The notes under the pieces were generated by a model that saw nothing but the letters and a program-made list of their open reading frames with translations, had not been told where the DNA came from and searched no databases. The position numbers and the translations under genes were made by a program. Positions 16,771 to 24,742 of a stretch of 64,000 nt of DNA are shown here, piece after piece. The first letter of the stretch is position 1. Every line of letters starts with the position of its first letter. Source of the stretch: a candidate division WOR-3 bacterium (GTDB lineage: Bacteria; Hydrothermota; UBA3072); NCBI GenBank assembly GCA_039804165.1, contig JBDRZZ010000001.1, positions 92,962 through 156,961 of the forward strand, given 5' to 3'.

Positions 16771-17613
16771 ATGGATTTTCAAACTGTATATTTAAAATTG
16801 CAAGATTTTTGGGCTAAAAAAGGATGCACGATAGGGCTTCCCTATACATCTGAGGTAGGAGCTGGGACCTTTAATCCATTAACTTTTTTTGGGGCTCTTG
16901 GTAAGAATCCATTAAAAGTTGCTTATATTGAGACTTCAAGAAGACCAAAAGATGGGCGGTATGCCGAGAATCCCAATAGGCTTCAGCAATTTCAACAATA
17001 TCAGGTGATTCTGAAACCTTCTCCAACCAATGTTCAAGATTTGTACCTTGAGAGTCTTAAGTATCTTTCACTAAATATAAATGAGCATGATGTCCGGTTT
17101 GTTGAGGATGATTGGGAGTCACCCACTCTTGGGGCTTGGGGTTTGGGTTGGGAGGTGTGGTTGGATGGGCAAGAAATTACCCAATTTACTTATTTTCAGC
17201 AAGTTGGAGGGGTAGATCTTGATCCTATTTCTGCTGAGCTAACCTATGGTCTTGAGAGAATAGCAATCATTCTTTCTGGAGCTACTTCTGTCTTTGATCT
17301 TCCATGGTCAAAAGATAAGACTTGGACAGATTTAAATAAAGATCAAGAATATCAGTTTTGTGTTTATAATTTTGATGAAGCGGAAGTAAACTTTCTTTTT
17401 GATTATTTTGAAGAATGTAAAAAGGAAGCCAAAAGATTAATTAATAAAAATCTTCTTTACCCTGGTTATGATTTTGTTGTTAAGGCTTCCCATACATTTA
17501 ATCTTCTTGATGCGCGAGGCGCTCTTTCGGTAGAACAGAGGAATAATTATATTCTTGAAATAAGAAAATTAGCAAATATGGCGGCTCGGAAATGGATAGA
17601 GATGTACTCATAG
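16771..17613 (+). CDS. glyQ: Glycyl-tRNA synthetase alpha subunit
   Basis: 280 aa from ATG 16771 (MDFQTVYLKLQDFWAKKGC), chosen for the AAAAGGAAAAAAG upstream. The class II core is clear: EVGAGTFNPLTF, YIETSRRPKDGRYAENPNR, QQFQQYQVILKPSP, GWEVWLDGQEITQFTYFQQ and GLERIA. It is the catalytic subunit of the alpha2beta2 bacterial GlyRS and charges tRNA-Gly. It overlaps glyS by 22 nt. Confidence 0.96.
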   Translation: MDFQTVYLKLQDFWAKKGCTIGLPYTSEVGAGTFNPLTFFGALGKNPLKVAYIETSRRPKDGRYAENPNRLQQFQQYQVILKPSPTNVQDLYLESLKYLSLNINEHDVRFVEDDWESPTLGAWGLGWEVWLDGQEITQFTYFQQVGGVDLDPISAELTYGLERIAIILSGATSVFDLPWSKDKTWTDLNKDQEYQFCVYNFDEAEVNFLFDYFEECKKEAKRLINKNLLYPGYDFVVKASHTFNLLDARGALSVEQRNNYILEIRKLANMAARKWIEMYS

Positions 17614-19649
17614 AAATTGGAACGGAAGAGATCCCTGCAGGTTATTTAGAAAATGCTATAAATTCTTTTGAAAAAGGATTAAAAGATGTGTTTTGCTCTA
17701 ATGGGATTTCTTATTCAAGTATTGAAAAGTTTTATACTCCAAGAAGACTTGCTCTTATAGTTAAGAATGTTAAGAAGAAAAAGGAGAAGAAAATAAATAA
17801 GATAAAAGGACCCCCAGCACATCTTGCTTTTAAAGATGGAAAACCAACCGAGATGGCTAAAGGTTTCGCTTCTTCAAAAGGTGTTTCTATTGATTCTTTA
17901 AAAATTGAGGAGATTGATGGTAATAAATATGTTGTGGCTGAGATTTTAGAAAAACCTAAAAAGGTAGAGGAGATCCTTAAAGAAAACTTACTCTCCTTAA
18001 TTAAAAATATTGAATTTCCAAAGAAAATGAGATGGGAAGAAACTGGTTTTGCTTTTGCAAGACCAATAAGATGGCTTATTGTTATGTTTGGAGAAAAAGT
18101 CATTTCTCTCTCTATAGCTGGGGTAAGGAGTTCTAATACCACTTTTGGACATCGCTTGTTGAGCTTTGGGAAGATAAAAGTCACTCCTAAGAATTATGAA
18201 GAAAAACTTGAAAAAGCATTTGTCATCGCTAATCCAGAGAAGAGGAAAAGACTTCTTAAAAGTTTAATAGAAAGGGAGGCGAAAAAGCTTGGGGCTTCTC
18301 CCATTTTCTCTGTGGGTCTTCTGGAAGAGGTTTCTAATCTTATAGAATATCCTTTTGTAATTCTTGGTTCTTTCCAGGAAGAGTTTCTTAAGTTACCTGA
18401 AGGGGTAATAATCTCAGCAATGGAGACCCATCAAAGGTATTTTCCTTTAAAAAAGAATGGGAAACTCATTCCGTATTTTATCTCAGGAATAAATAATAAA
18501 CCAACTGAGGAAATAATAAAAGGCAATGAAAGGGTTTTAACTGCAAGACTTGAAGATGCAAAATTTTACTGGGAAGTAGATAATAGGTTACCTATAAGAG
18601 AAAGGATTCAGAGCCTCTCAGGAATTAAATGGCATAAGAACTTGGGTAATCTATTGGATAGAACGAAAAGGTTGGTTGAGTTAAGTGAATGGATTGGAAA
18701 AATTTTGGATGGGATAAATCTTGAGGTCTTAAAAGAAGGTGCAGAACTTTGTAAAGTTGATTTAACAACTCTTATGATAAGAGATGGCAAAGAGTTTACA
18801 AGCCTTGAGGGGTATATAGGAGCGGAATATGGAAGAGCCCAGGGTTTGAAAGAGGAGGTTTGTAAGATAATAGAGGAGCATTATAAACCTAAAAATGTAG
18901 AAGATACTCTTCCTACTACAAAAGAAGGGGCTGTTCTTTCTCTTGCTGATAGAATAGACCTTATGGTTGGGAGTTTTGTTGCCGGAGAAAAGCCAACAGG
19001 TTCAAGAGACCCATTTGGACTTCGTCAGGCAATGAATGGTGCTATAAGGATTGTTTTAGATTTTAAGTTTTCTTTTCCAATGGATGAATTAATAAAAAAG
19101 AGTCTTAAATTATTTGGGGTAGATTACAAGGAAGAAATTTTTGAGGAGATTAAACAGTTTATGATAGAAAGAATGGAGGGTTATCTTGAGAGCAAAAATA
19201 TAAGATATGATATAGCTAAAGCAGTTCTTTCTGAAAAATGGAACGATCTCTTAGAGTCTTACCTTGTTGCCTTGGCTATGATGGAAATTAGGAAAGATGA
19301 GAAAGAGTTTGAGAAAATTGTAATAGGACAGAAGAGGGTTTCTAATATATTGGAAGGGGTGGTACAAGGAGAAGTTAAAGAAACTCTTTTAATAGAGAAA
19401 GAAGAAAAGGATTTATTTAGAGAAGCAAAAGCCTTAGAACCAATTTTAAATAATTTTATAAAGAATAGACAGTATCTTGAAGGGTTAAAAGAATTAAAGA
19501 AGCTAAGACCTTATATTGATAATTTCTTTGATTCGGTTTTAGTGATGGTTGATGATGAAGATTTGAGGAATAATAGACTAGCTCTTCTTTATTATGTGAG
19601 AGGGTTATTTCATCTTTTCTGTGATTTTGAAGAAATCGTTATTGATTAG
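17592..19649 (+). CDS. glyS: Glycyl-tRNA synthetase beta subunit
   Basis: 685 aa, standard length. It begins DVLIEIGTEEIPAGYL, and also has YTPRRLA, KKMRWEETGFAFARPIRWL, METHQRYFPL and FTSLEGYIGAEYGRAQG (HD-like part). The C-terminal DALR-type anticodon-binding region ends NNRLALLYYVRGLF. It provides tRNA recognition for GlyQ. Translation is probably coupled to glyQ. Confidence 0.96.
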   Translation: MDRDVLIEIGTEEIPAGYLENAINSFEKGLKDVFCSNGISYSSIEKFYTPRRLALIVKNVKKKKEKKINKIKGPPAHLAFKDGKPTEMAKGFASSKGVSIDSLKIEEIDGNKYVVAEILEKPKKVEEILKENLLSLIKNIEFPKKMRWEETGFAFARPIRWLIVMFGEKVISLSIAGVRSSNTTFGHRLLSFGKIKVTPKNYEEKLEKAFVIANPEKRKRLLKSLIEREAKKLGASPIFSVGLLEEVSNLIEYPFVILGSFQEEFLKLPEGVIISAMETHQRYFPLKKNGKLIPYFISGINNKPTEEIIKGNERVLTARLEDAKFYWEVDNRLPIRERIQSLSGIKWHKNLGNLLDRTKRLVELSEWIGKILDGINLEVLKEGAELCKVDLTTLMIRDGKEFTSLEGYIGAEYGRAQGLKEEVCKIIEEHYKPKNVEDTLPTTKEGAVLSLADRIDLMVGSFVAGEKPTGSRDPFGLRQAMNGAIRIVLDFKFSFPMDELIKKSLKLFGVDYKEEIFEEIKQFMIERMEGYLESKNIRYDIAKAVLSEKWNDLLESYLVALAMMEIRKDEKEFEKIVIGQKRVSNILEGVVQGEVKETLLIEKEEKDLFREAKALEPILNNFIKNRQYLEGLKELKKLRPYIDNFFDSVLVMVDDEDLRNNRLALLYYVRGLFHLFCDFEEIVID

Positions 19650-19660
19650 AAAGGCTTAGA

Positions 19661-21016
19661 ATGAAAATCGAGTTTTATGGTGCTACAAAAGAGGTTACGG
19701 GTAGTAAGTTTATTTTAGACACAGGAACGCAAAGAATTCTCGTGGAATGTGGTCTTTTCCAAGGTAAAAGGAAAGAATCCGAAAAGAAAAATCGGGAATT
19801 TCTATTTGATGTTAAAGAAATTGATTTTATGATTCTTTCTCACGCTCATATTGACCACTCCGGTAATATTCCGAATCTTGTAAAAAATGGCTTTTCAAAA
19901 AAAATTTATGCCACTTCAGCTACAATAGATCTTCTTAAGCATCTTCTTCTTGATTCTGCTCATATTCACGAAAGAGATGCGGAGTATTTAAATAAGAAGC
20001 ACAAAGAGGAGAAAATTGAGCCCCTTTACACAATAAAAGATGTGGAAAAGTCCTTTGAGCTTTTTGTTCCTATTCCTTATAGAACTAAAGAAGAAAGAGG
20101 AATTAGCTTTGAGTTTTTTGATGCAGGGCATATTTTAGGTTCGGCAGAAGTTTTGTTTGAAGTGGATGGGCAGAAAATTCTTTTTACTGGGGATCTTGGA
20201 AGAAGTAATTTGCCAATATTAAGAGATCCGGAAATTCCTGGGAAGGTTGATATACTTATTATGGAAAGCACTTATGGGAATAAGGTTCATCGTGATATTG
20301 AGTATGTTAAAAAAGACCTTGAAGAAGTTTTGAAAAAAGCAATAGAAAGAAGAAGTAAAGTTATAATACCTTCTTTTGCCTTAGAGAGGGCTCAAGAAGT
20401 TATATACGCAATAAACTCTCTTATTTTGGAGAAAAGAGTTCCCAAGATTCCCATCTACGTTGATTCTCCTCTTACTGTTGAGATAACGGGTGTTTTTATG
20501 AAGCATCCAGAGTATTTTGATGAAGAAGCTTATAGGCTTTTGCGGGAAAATCATCTTTTTAATTTTGGAGAGATAACTTATATAAGAGATGTTGAAGAAT
20601 CTAAAGCTCTGAATGATAAAAAAGGCCCGATGGTGATTATTTCTGCTTCTGGAATGTGTGAGCATGGAAGGATTCTTCATCATTTGAAGAATAATATTGA
20701 AGACGAAAAAAATATAATTTTAATTGTTGGGTATCAAGCTGAGAATACCCTTGGCAGAAAACTCGTTGAGAAAGAAGAAGTAGTAAATATTTTTGGAGAG
20801 CCTTATAAAAGGAAAGCCGAGGTTGTTGTCCTTAACGAATTTAGTGCTCATGCAGATAGGAACGATCTTATCTCCTTTGTAGAAAAAGTCTCTCCAAAGA
20901 GAATAATTCTTGTGCATGGGGAAGAATCTCAGATAATCCCATTTGGTTTGACACTAAGGGAGATGGGATATAAGGTCGACATTCCTGAAAAATTGGGGTC
21001 AGGTCTTGATTTTTGA
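19661..21016 (+). CDS. Metallo-beta-lactamase/beta-CASP RNase
   Basis: 451 aa. The MBL motif HAHIDHSG (about 61-68), DAGHILGSAE, and FTGDLGR provide metal ligands. Beta-CASP motifs follow, including IIPSFALERAQEV, SGMCEHGRI, and the RNA-metabolising MBL motif with the late His in LNEFSAHADR and VHGE. This is the CPSF/Ysh1-like group that acts on RNA. The last codons (LGSGLDF and stop) lie in the left terminal repeat of the following transposase element, so the natural C-terminus seems to have been replaced over the final seven or so residues. Confidence 0.88.
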   Translation: MKIEFYGATKEVTGSKFILDTGTQRILVECGLFQGKRKESEKKNREFLFDVKEIDFMILSHAHIDHSGNIPNLVKNGFSKKIYATSATIDLLKHLLLDSAHIHERDAEYLNKKHKEEKIEPLYTIKDVEKSFELFVPIPYRTKEERGISFEFFDAGHILGSAEVLFEVDGQKILFTGDLGRSNLPILRDPEIPGKVDILIMESTYGNKVHRDIEYVKKDLEEVLKKAIERRSKVIIPSFALERAQEVIYAINSLILEKRVPKIPIYVDSPLTVEITGVFMKHPEYFDEEAYRLLRENHLFNFGEITYIRDVEESKALNDKKGPMVIISASGMCEHGRILHHLKNNIEDEKNIILIVGYQAENTLGRKLVEKEEVVNIFGEPYKRKAEVVVLNEFSAHADRNDLISFVEKVSPKRIILVHGEESQIIPFGLTLREMGYKVDIPEKLGSGLDF

Positions 21017-21019
21017 ATT
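20992..21019 (+). repeat. Left 28-nt inverted repeat of the transposase element
   Basis: Perfect reverse complement of 21889-21916. It covers the end and stop codon of the beta-CASP RNase gene. The bases just outside the 28 do not continue the match. Confidence 0.9.
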
Positions 21020-21040
21020 TATCTTCTTAAATTATTATTG

Positions 21041-21922
21041 ATGAGCAGGCCATTAAGAATAGAGTTTTCTGGTGCTGTTTATCATATAACATCCCGGGGG
21101 AATGGGAAAGAGGACATATTTTTTGATGATAGTGATAGGAAGCTCTTTCTCTCTATTTTTTGGGAAGTTGTAAAGAGGGAAAAGTGGATTTGTTATGCAT
21201 ATTGTCTTATGAATAATCACTATCATTTGTTAATAGAGACGCCTAAGCCAAATCTTTCAGAGGGAATGAGACAGCTAAATGGAAATTATGCGCAGAAACT
21301 AAATTATAAAAGGAAGAGTGTTGGCCATATTTTTCAAGATAGATTTAAGTCAATTCTTGTGGAAAAGGAAAATTATCTTTTAGAATTGTGTAGATATATT
21401 GTGTTAAATCCTGTTAGGGCCGGATTAGTTGAAGCTCCTGAGGAATGGGAGTGGAGTAGTTATAAGGCAATGATTGGCTTGGTTAAGCCCCCAGAACTTC
21501 TTAATATTTCGTGGATTTTATCAAATTTTGATGAGGATTTAGAAAAAGCCATGGAAAGGTATAAAAAATTTGTGCTTGAGGGAATTGGGAAGGAGAGCCC
21601 TTGGAAGGAATTACGAGGTAGGATCTTCCTGGGAAGTAAAAATTTTATTGAGAAGTATGAAGAAAAGTTATTGGAGAAGGAGAAGGATGTAGAAATTGCA
21701 AAAGTGGAGAGGTTTGCGAATAGACCAGAATTGGAACAAATATTTAGAAACATAAAGACAAAAGAGGAAAAGGAAGGGAAAATATATCAAGCATATGAAG
21801 AATTTAGATATAACCTGAAGGAGATTGGAAACTTTCTTGGGATTCATTATTCAACGGTTAGCAAAATTGTTAAGAGACAGAAAAATGGAATTCAAAAATC
21901 AAGACCTGACCCCAATGGGTAG
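21041..21922 (+). CDS. REP-associated tyrosine transposase (Y1, IS200-like)
   Basis: 293 aa from ATG 21041. The start SRPLRIEFSGAVYHITSRGN and the HUH motif in CLMNNHYHLLIE (about 57-68) are diagnostic. The catalytic tyrosine region is LLELCRYIVLNPVRAGLV. A C-terminal extension (about 190-293) ends in a helix-turn-helix-like stretch (LKEIGNFLGIHYSTVSKIVKR), common in RAYT proteins of this size. The last residues KSRPDPN are encoded by the right inverted repeat, with the stop just outside it. It looks intact, with no frameshift. Confidence 0.92.
   Translation: MSRPLRIEFSGAVYHITSRGNGKEDIFFDDSDRKLFLSIFWEVVKREKWICYAYCLMNNHYHLLIETPKPNLSEGMRQLNGNYAQKLNYKRKSVGHIFQDRFKSILVEKENYLLELCRYIVLNPVRAGLVEAPEEWEWSSYKAMIGLVKPPELLNISWILSNFDEDLEKAMERYKKFVLEGIGKESPWKELRGRIFLGSKNFIEKYEEKLLEKEKDVEIAKVERFANRPELEQIFRNIKTKEEKEGKIYQAYEEFRYNLKEIGNFLGIHYSTVSKIVKRQKNGIQKSRPDPNG
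21889..21916 (-). repeat. Right 28-nt inverted repeat of the transposase element
   Basis: Perfect reverse complement of 20992-21019. It codes for the C-terminal residues of the transposase in the plus direction. Confidence 0.9.
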
Positions 21923-21935
21923 GGAGGTGCATAGG

Positions 21936-21953
21936 TGTGTAAAGGATTACACA
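21936..21953 (+). other. Small hairpin downstream of the transposase
   Basis: TGTGTAA-AGGA-TTACACA, a perfect 7-bp stem, without a U-tract. It lies between the element and the pilin operon. It could be a weak structure at the element end or a pause site. Confidence 0.35.
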
Positions 21954-22034
21954 GGTTGTGGAGATTAAGTTTTTGAAAATTAAGGACTTATTTTTTGGAA
22001 TGAAGTTTGTATATTTTAAAAAGAAGGAGGAAAA

Positions 22035-22481
22035 ATGAAAAGGAAGGGTTTTACAATAATTGAATTATTGGTTGTAATTGCTGCAATAGGGATTTTAGCT
22101 CTTTTGGGTGTTCCTGCTTTTAGTAGGTTATATCAGAGAAATAAAATAGAGGAGACAAAGAATGCAATTGTTAGTTTTTATCAAAGAGTTAATAGATATG
22201 CAGCTTCAGAAGGTGTGGATTATATAATGAAAATTGGAGGAGACTCTTTGGAATGTGTGAAAGATACTCTGGTAAGTTGGGCGCCAAAAGATTACTTTGT
22301 TTTGGAGCCAAGGTTTTCTTTAAATTGTGGGGGTGGGCCACTCATCTTAACTGTAGAAAGAGACGGCTTTGTTAGAGCAAGAAATAATCGGAGAAGTTTT
22401 GAAGTTGAGGATAAGAAAACCGGCATTAAATTAGAGTTTTATATTTCGCCTATTGGCGTTATGGAGGTGAGGAGAAAATGA
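22035..22481 (+). CDS. Type IV prepilin-like protein (GspH/FimT type)
   Basis: 148 aa. The type III signal peptide MKRKG/FTIIELLVVIAAIGILALLG has the G/F cleavage site and the conserved Glu at +5. A C-terminal region has CxxxL and a single pair of Cys residues. It is the first gene of a minor-pilin set, in the place of FimT/FimU. Strong RBS GAAGGAGGAAAA. The following prepilin overlaps by 4 nt. Confidence 0.88.
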   Translation: MKRKGFTIIELLVVIAAIGILALLGVPAFSRLYQRNKIEETKNAIVSFYQRVNRYAASEGVDYIMKIGGDSLECVKDTLVSWAPKDYFVLEPRFSLNCGGGPLILTVERDGFVRARNNRRSFEVEDKKTGIKLEFYISPIGVMEVRRK

Positions 22482-22900
22482 AAAGAGGATTTACTCTGAT
22501 AGAACTTATTGTCAGCATATTAATTTTTACTATTGTAATGGTTGGGGTTGTTATGTTTAATGCCCAGAATAGCCGTTCGATTACGAAGTCAGAAAGAGAC
22601 GCAAGGAAAGCTCTTCTTAGAGAAAGAGCAATTGAGGAATTTAAGGGGTGGTTAAAAGCTTCACCTGTTGCGGGAGAAAGATTTGATTTTATTTGGAATA
22701 ATCTTGCTATAGGAGACTCTATTGGAGGAGCTATTGATTCTGGAACAGGGATAAGAGTGAGATTAGAAGTTGGTTCATTTTATCCTGAGAAAGAAGTTAA
22801 TTTAGGTAGACCAGGGGTATATTTAGGAGTTAGAACGATAACTTCTGATCCAAGGAGTAAGGTTGATACACAGCTTGTTTTTATTTCCAGGCATAATTAG
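22478..22900 (+). CDS. Type IV prepilin-like protein (PilV type)
   Basis: 140 aa. Prepilin leader MKRG/FTLIELIVSILIFTIVMVGVV with Glu at +5. The remaining part is a small globular domain. By position (second of four, after a FimT-type gene and before a PilW-like one) it matches PilV/GspI minor pilins. ATGA overlap with the previous gene. Confidence 0.85.
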   Translation: MKRGFTLIELIVSILIFTIVMVGVVMFNAQNSRSITKSERDARKALLRERAIEEFKGWLKASPVAGERFDFIWNNLAIGDSIGGAIDSGTGIRVRLEVGSFYPEKEVNLGRPGVYLGVRTITSDPRSKVDTQLVFISRHN

Positions 22901-22908
22901 GAGGAAAG

Positions 22909-23508
22909 ATGAAGAATAAAGGTTTCACTCTTATTGAAATTGTTGTAGTTGTGGTTGTGCTTGGGATAGTGGTTGGGATGATATATGAAAATTTCTTTTA
23001 TAATGAGAAGGCTTTACGAAGGCAAAGATCGTGGTCTGAGATGAATACAAAAGCAAGAAAAGCTTCTACATATATTTCAAAAGAAATTAGAATGATTGGT
23101 TATTCTGGAAAGGATCCTGGGAGACCTTCGCAGTCTTTTGGAATAATAAGTGGAGAGCCAAATAGACTTGTTTATTCTCACGATATTGATGGTCCTGAGT
23201 TAGGAGTTGTTGATTCGGTAGATATTCATTCTATAGAATTGAGGCATGATACATTATATATAGATGGGAATTTTGCAATGGATAATGTAATTTCGCTTAG
23301 ATTTACCTATGTGGATGAAGCTGGAAATGAGGTTAATAATTTCCCTATTAGAGAAGTTGATCCCTCAGGAAATTGGATTTTTCCTCCTGGAGCTTCTTTA
23401 GTAGACCATATAGAATATCATCTTCAAATTTTGAATCCTTTTGTTTCAGTTAGAGACACAATTCATTATAGAGGTCTTGCATCTTTAAGAAATAGTAGAC
23501 CAAATTAG
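22909..23508 (+). CDS. Type IV prepilin-like protein (PilW type)
   Basis: 199 aa. Leader MKNKG/FTLIEIVVVVVVLGIVVGMIYENFF. The segment SEMNTKARKASTYISKEIRMIGYSG resembles the PilW/GspJ pattern after the first helix. RBS AGGAGGAAAG. It is a probable minor pilin that helps prime pilus assembly with PilV, PilX and PilY1. Confidence 0.87.
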   Translation: MKNKGFTLIEIVVVVVVLGIVVGMIYENFFYNEKALRRQRSWSEMNTKARKASTYISKEIRMIGYSGKDPGRPSQSFGIISGEPNRLVYSHDIDGPELGVVDSVDIHSIELRHDTLYIDGNFAMDNVISLRFTYVDEAGNEVNNFPIREVDPSGNWIFPPGASLVDHIEYHLQILNPFVSVRDTIHYRGLASLRNSRPN

Positions 23509-23517
23509 GAGGTTCAA

Positions 23518-24039
23518 ATGAATGAGAAAAGCAAAGAAGGTATTTCAATGGTAATTATCCTCTGGATTATGGCAATTCTTACAATTTTAACAACTGCGAC
23601 AGCTCTTATGACAAAAGGAGATATAGCTTCCACTTTAAACTTAATAAAAAGAAAAGGAGCTCTTCAACTTGCTGAAAATGGAGCGGAATATTTTATTGCA
23701 ATGATTCCAGATGTTAGTTTAATAGATTCTGTGATAACTTCTAATGATTCAATGGAGGTTTTTCCAGGAGATGAAAAAATAGGTGTTCACAGAGTTTATA
23801 TGGAAGGCGATACGATGAGGTCTTTTATTATTGCTCCAGTCCCAATAGTTTACAGCAACGAACGAGGAAATAATCCTTATGGGCCTGTTTCTTCGGGTGG
23901 TTCTGGAAGTTATTGGGTTTATGAATTTACCACAGGAGGATTAATGGGTAGGCCAGAGGCACCCCAGAAAGTTGTTGAAGTTGCAGCAGGTTGGTGGACG
24001 CCTCTTGGTGAGAGTTCTTTTGGTCATACAATGTATTAA
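23518..24039 (+). CDS. PilX-like minor pilin component
   Basis: 173 aa. The N-terminus EKSKEGISMVIILWIMAILTILTTATALMTKGDIASTLN has the layout of PilX/GspK-type proteins (short basic leader, G/I site, hydrophobic helix) but lacks the usual FTLIE sequence. AENGAEYFIAMIP follows, as expected for PilX. RBS AGGAGGTTCAA. In other bacteria this product pairs with PilY1 at the pilus tip. Confidence 0.75.
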   Translation: MNEKSKEGISMVIILWIMAILTILTTATALMTKGDIASTLNLIKRKGALQLAENGAEYFIAMIPDVSLIDSVITSNDSMEVFPGDEKIGVHRVYMEGDTMRSFIIAPVPIVYSNERGNNPYGPVSSGGSGSYWVYEFTTGGLMGRPEAPQKVVEVAAGWWTPLGESSFGHTMY

Positions 24040-24051
24040 AAAGGAGGGAAG

Positions 24052-24732
24052 ATGGTTTTATTTTTATTGTTCTCTATAGGATTAAATGAGATTATGAAGC
24101 CTATTGAAAAAGAGATATTTAAAGGATACCGGGGGACAGTTATGGTAACTTACGAACAAGGCGGGGGAGAAATGCAGATAATAAAGTCAGGGAAAGAGAT
24201 ATTGATTCAATATGTAATTCCGACTGAACAGTTGGAAAATATGCCCTTAGATTATTTTTCTCTCGATATACCCCCTATAAATGAAGAAGTGGTTCAGATG
24301 AATAGGAAGGATAAGAGTGCAAGGAGAACCACGATAGAAATTCCTGTTATTTACTCTAATGGTGAGACTTTTATTGGAGGAGACATAAGTAAACTTCTCT
24401 CTTATATATTTATAGGTTATAGAAGCTCTCTTTTACATTTAATAGATGAATACAGAGAGGAGGACTTCAGATTGATAGGAGAGAAGTATGGATACAGAAT
24501 TGAGTTTGAGCGTGGTTCATGCTTACCAATGTATATTAAAACACCAGGAAAAGAAATAATATTCGATGGATGGAGAAAAGTGGAAGGATTGGGCTATTTA
24601 CCTGAAAATGTGGAAGTCTGGATAGGTGGTAAAAAAGCTGGAGAAAGAAAATTGAAATCTGTTACCAACCCTATGCTCGAAACTTCGTTCTTTTCTGTTA
24701 AAAAGAACAAAATTCCAATAGTAATGGAGTAA
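24052..24732 (+). CDS. Exported protein of unknown function in the minor-pilin operon
   Basis: 226 aa with a strong RBS (AAAAGGAGGGAAG). A short hydrophobic N-terminus (MVLFLLFSIGLNEI) suggests export. The middle and end (strands such as GTVMVTYEQGGGEMQIIKSG and YLPENVEVWIGGKKAGERKLKSV) recall LolA-like periplasmic beta proteins, though this is only a shape impression. It lies between PilX-like and PilY1 genes, a position not filled in the classic operon, so it may help the tip complex. Confidence 0.6.
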   Translation: MVLFLLFSIGLNEIMKPIEKEIFKGYRGTVMVTYEQGGGEMQIIKSGKEILIQYVIPTEQLENMPLDYFSLDIPPINEEVVQMNRKDKSARRTTIEIPVIYSNGETFIGGDISKLLSYIFIGYRSSLLHLIDEYREEDFRLIGEKYGYRIEFERGSCLPMYIKTPGKEIIFDGWRKVEGLGYLPENVEVWIGGKKAGERKLKSVTNPMLETSFFSVKKNKIPIVME

Positions 24733-24742
24733 GGAGGGGCCT

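Larger units (their letters stand above)
20992..21916 (+). mobile_element. RAYT-type (Y1 transposase) element bounded by perfect 28-nt inverted repeats
   Basis: The transposase gene is flanked by two identical 28-nt repeats in inverted orientation. The left copy is at 20992-21019, reading ATTGGGGTCAGGTCTTGA and on, and the right copy at 21889-21916, ending TCAAGACCTGACCCCAAT. The repeats make the last codons of the upstream RNase gene and of the transposase itself. The length is about 925 bp. Inverted REP-like copies around a Y1 transposase are the usual RAYT arrangement. Confidence 0.85.
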
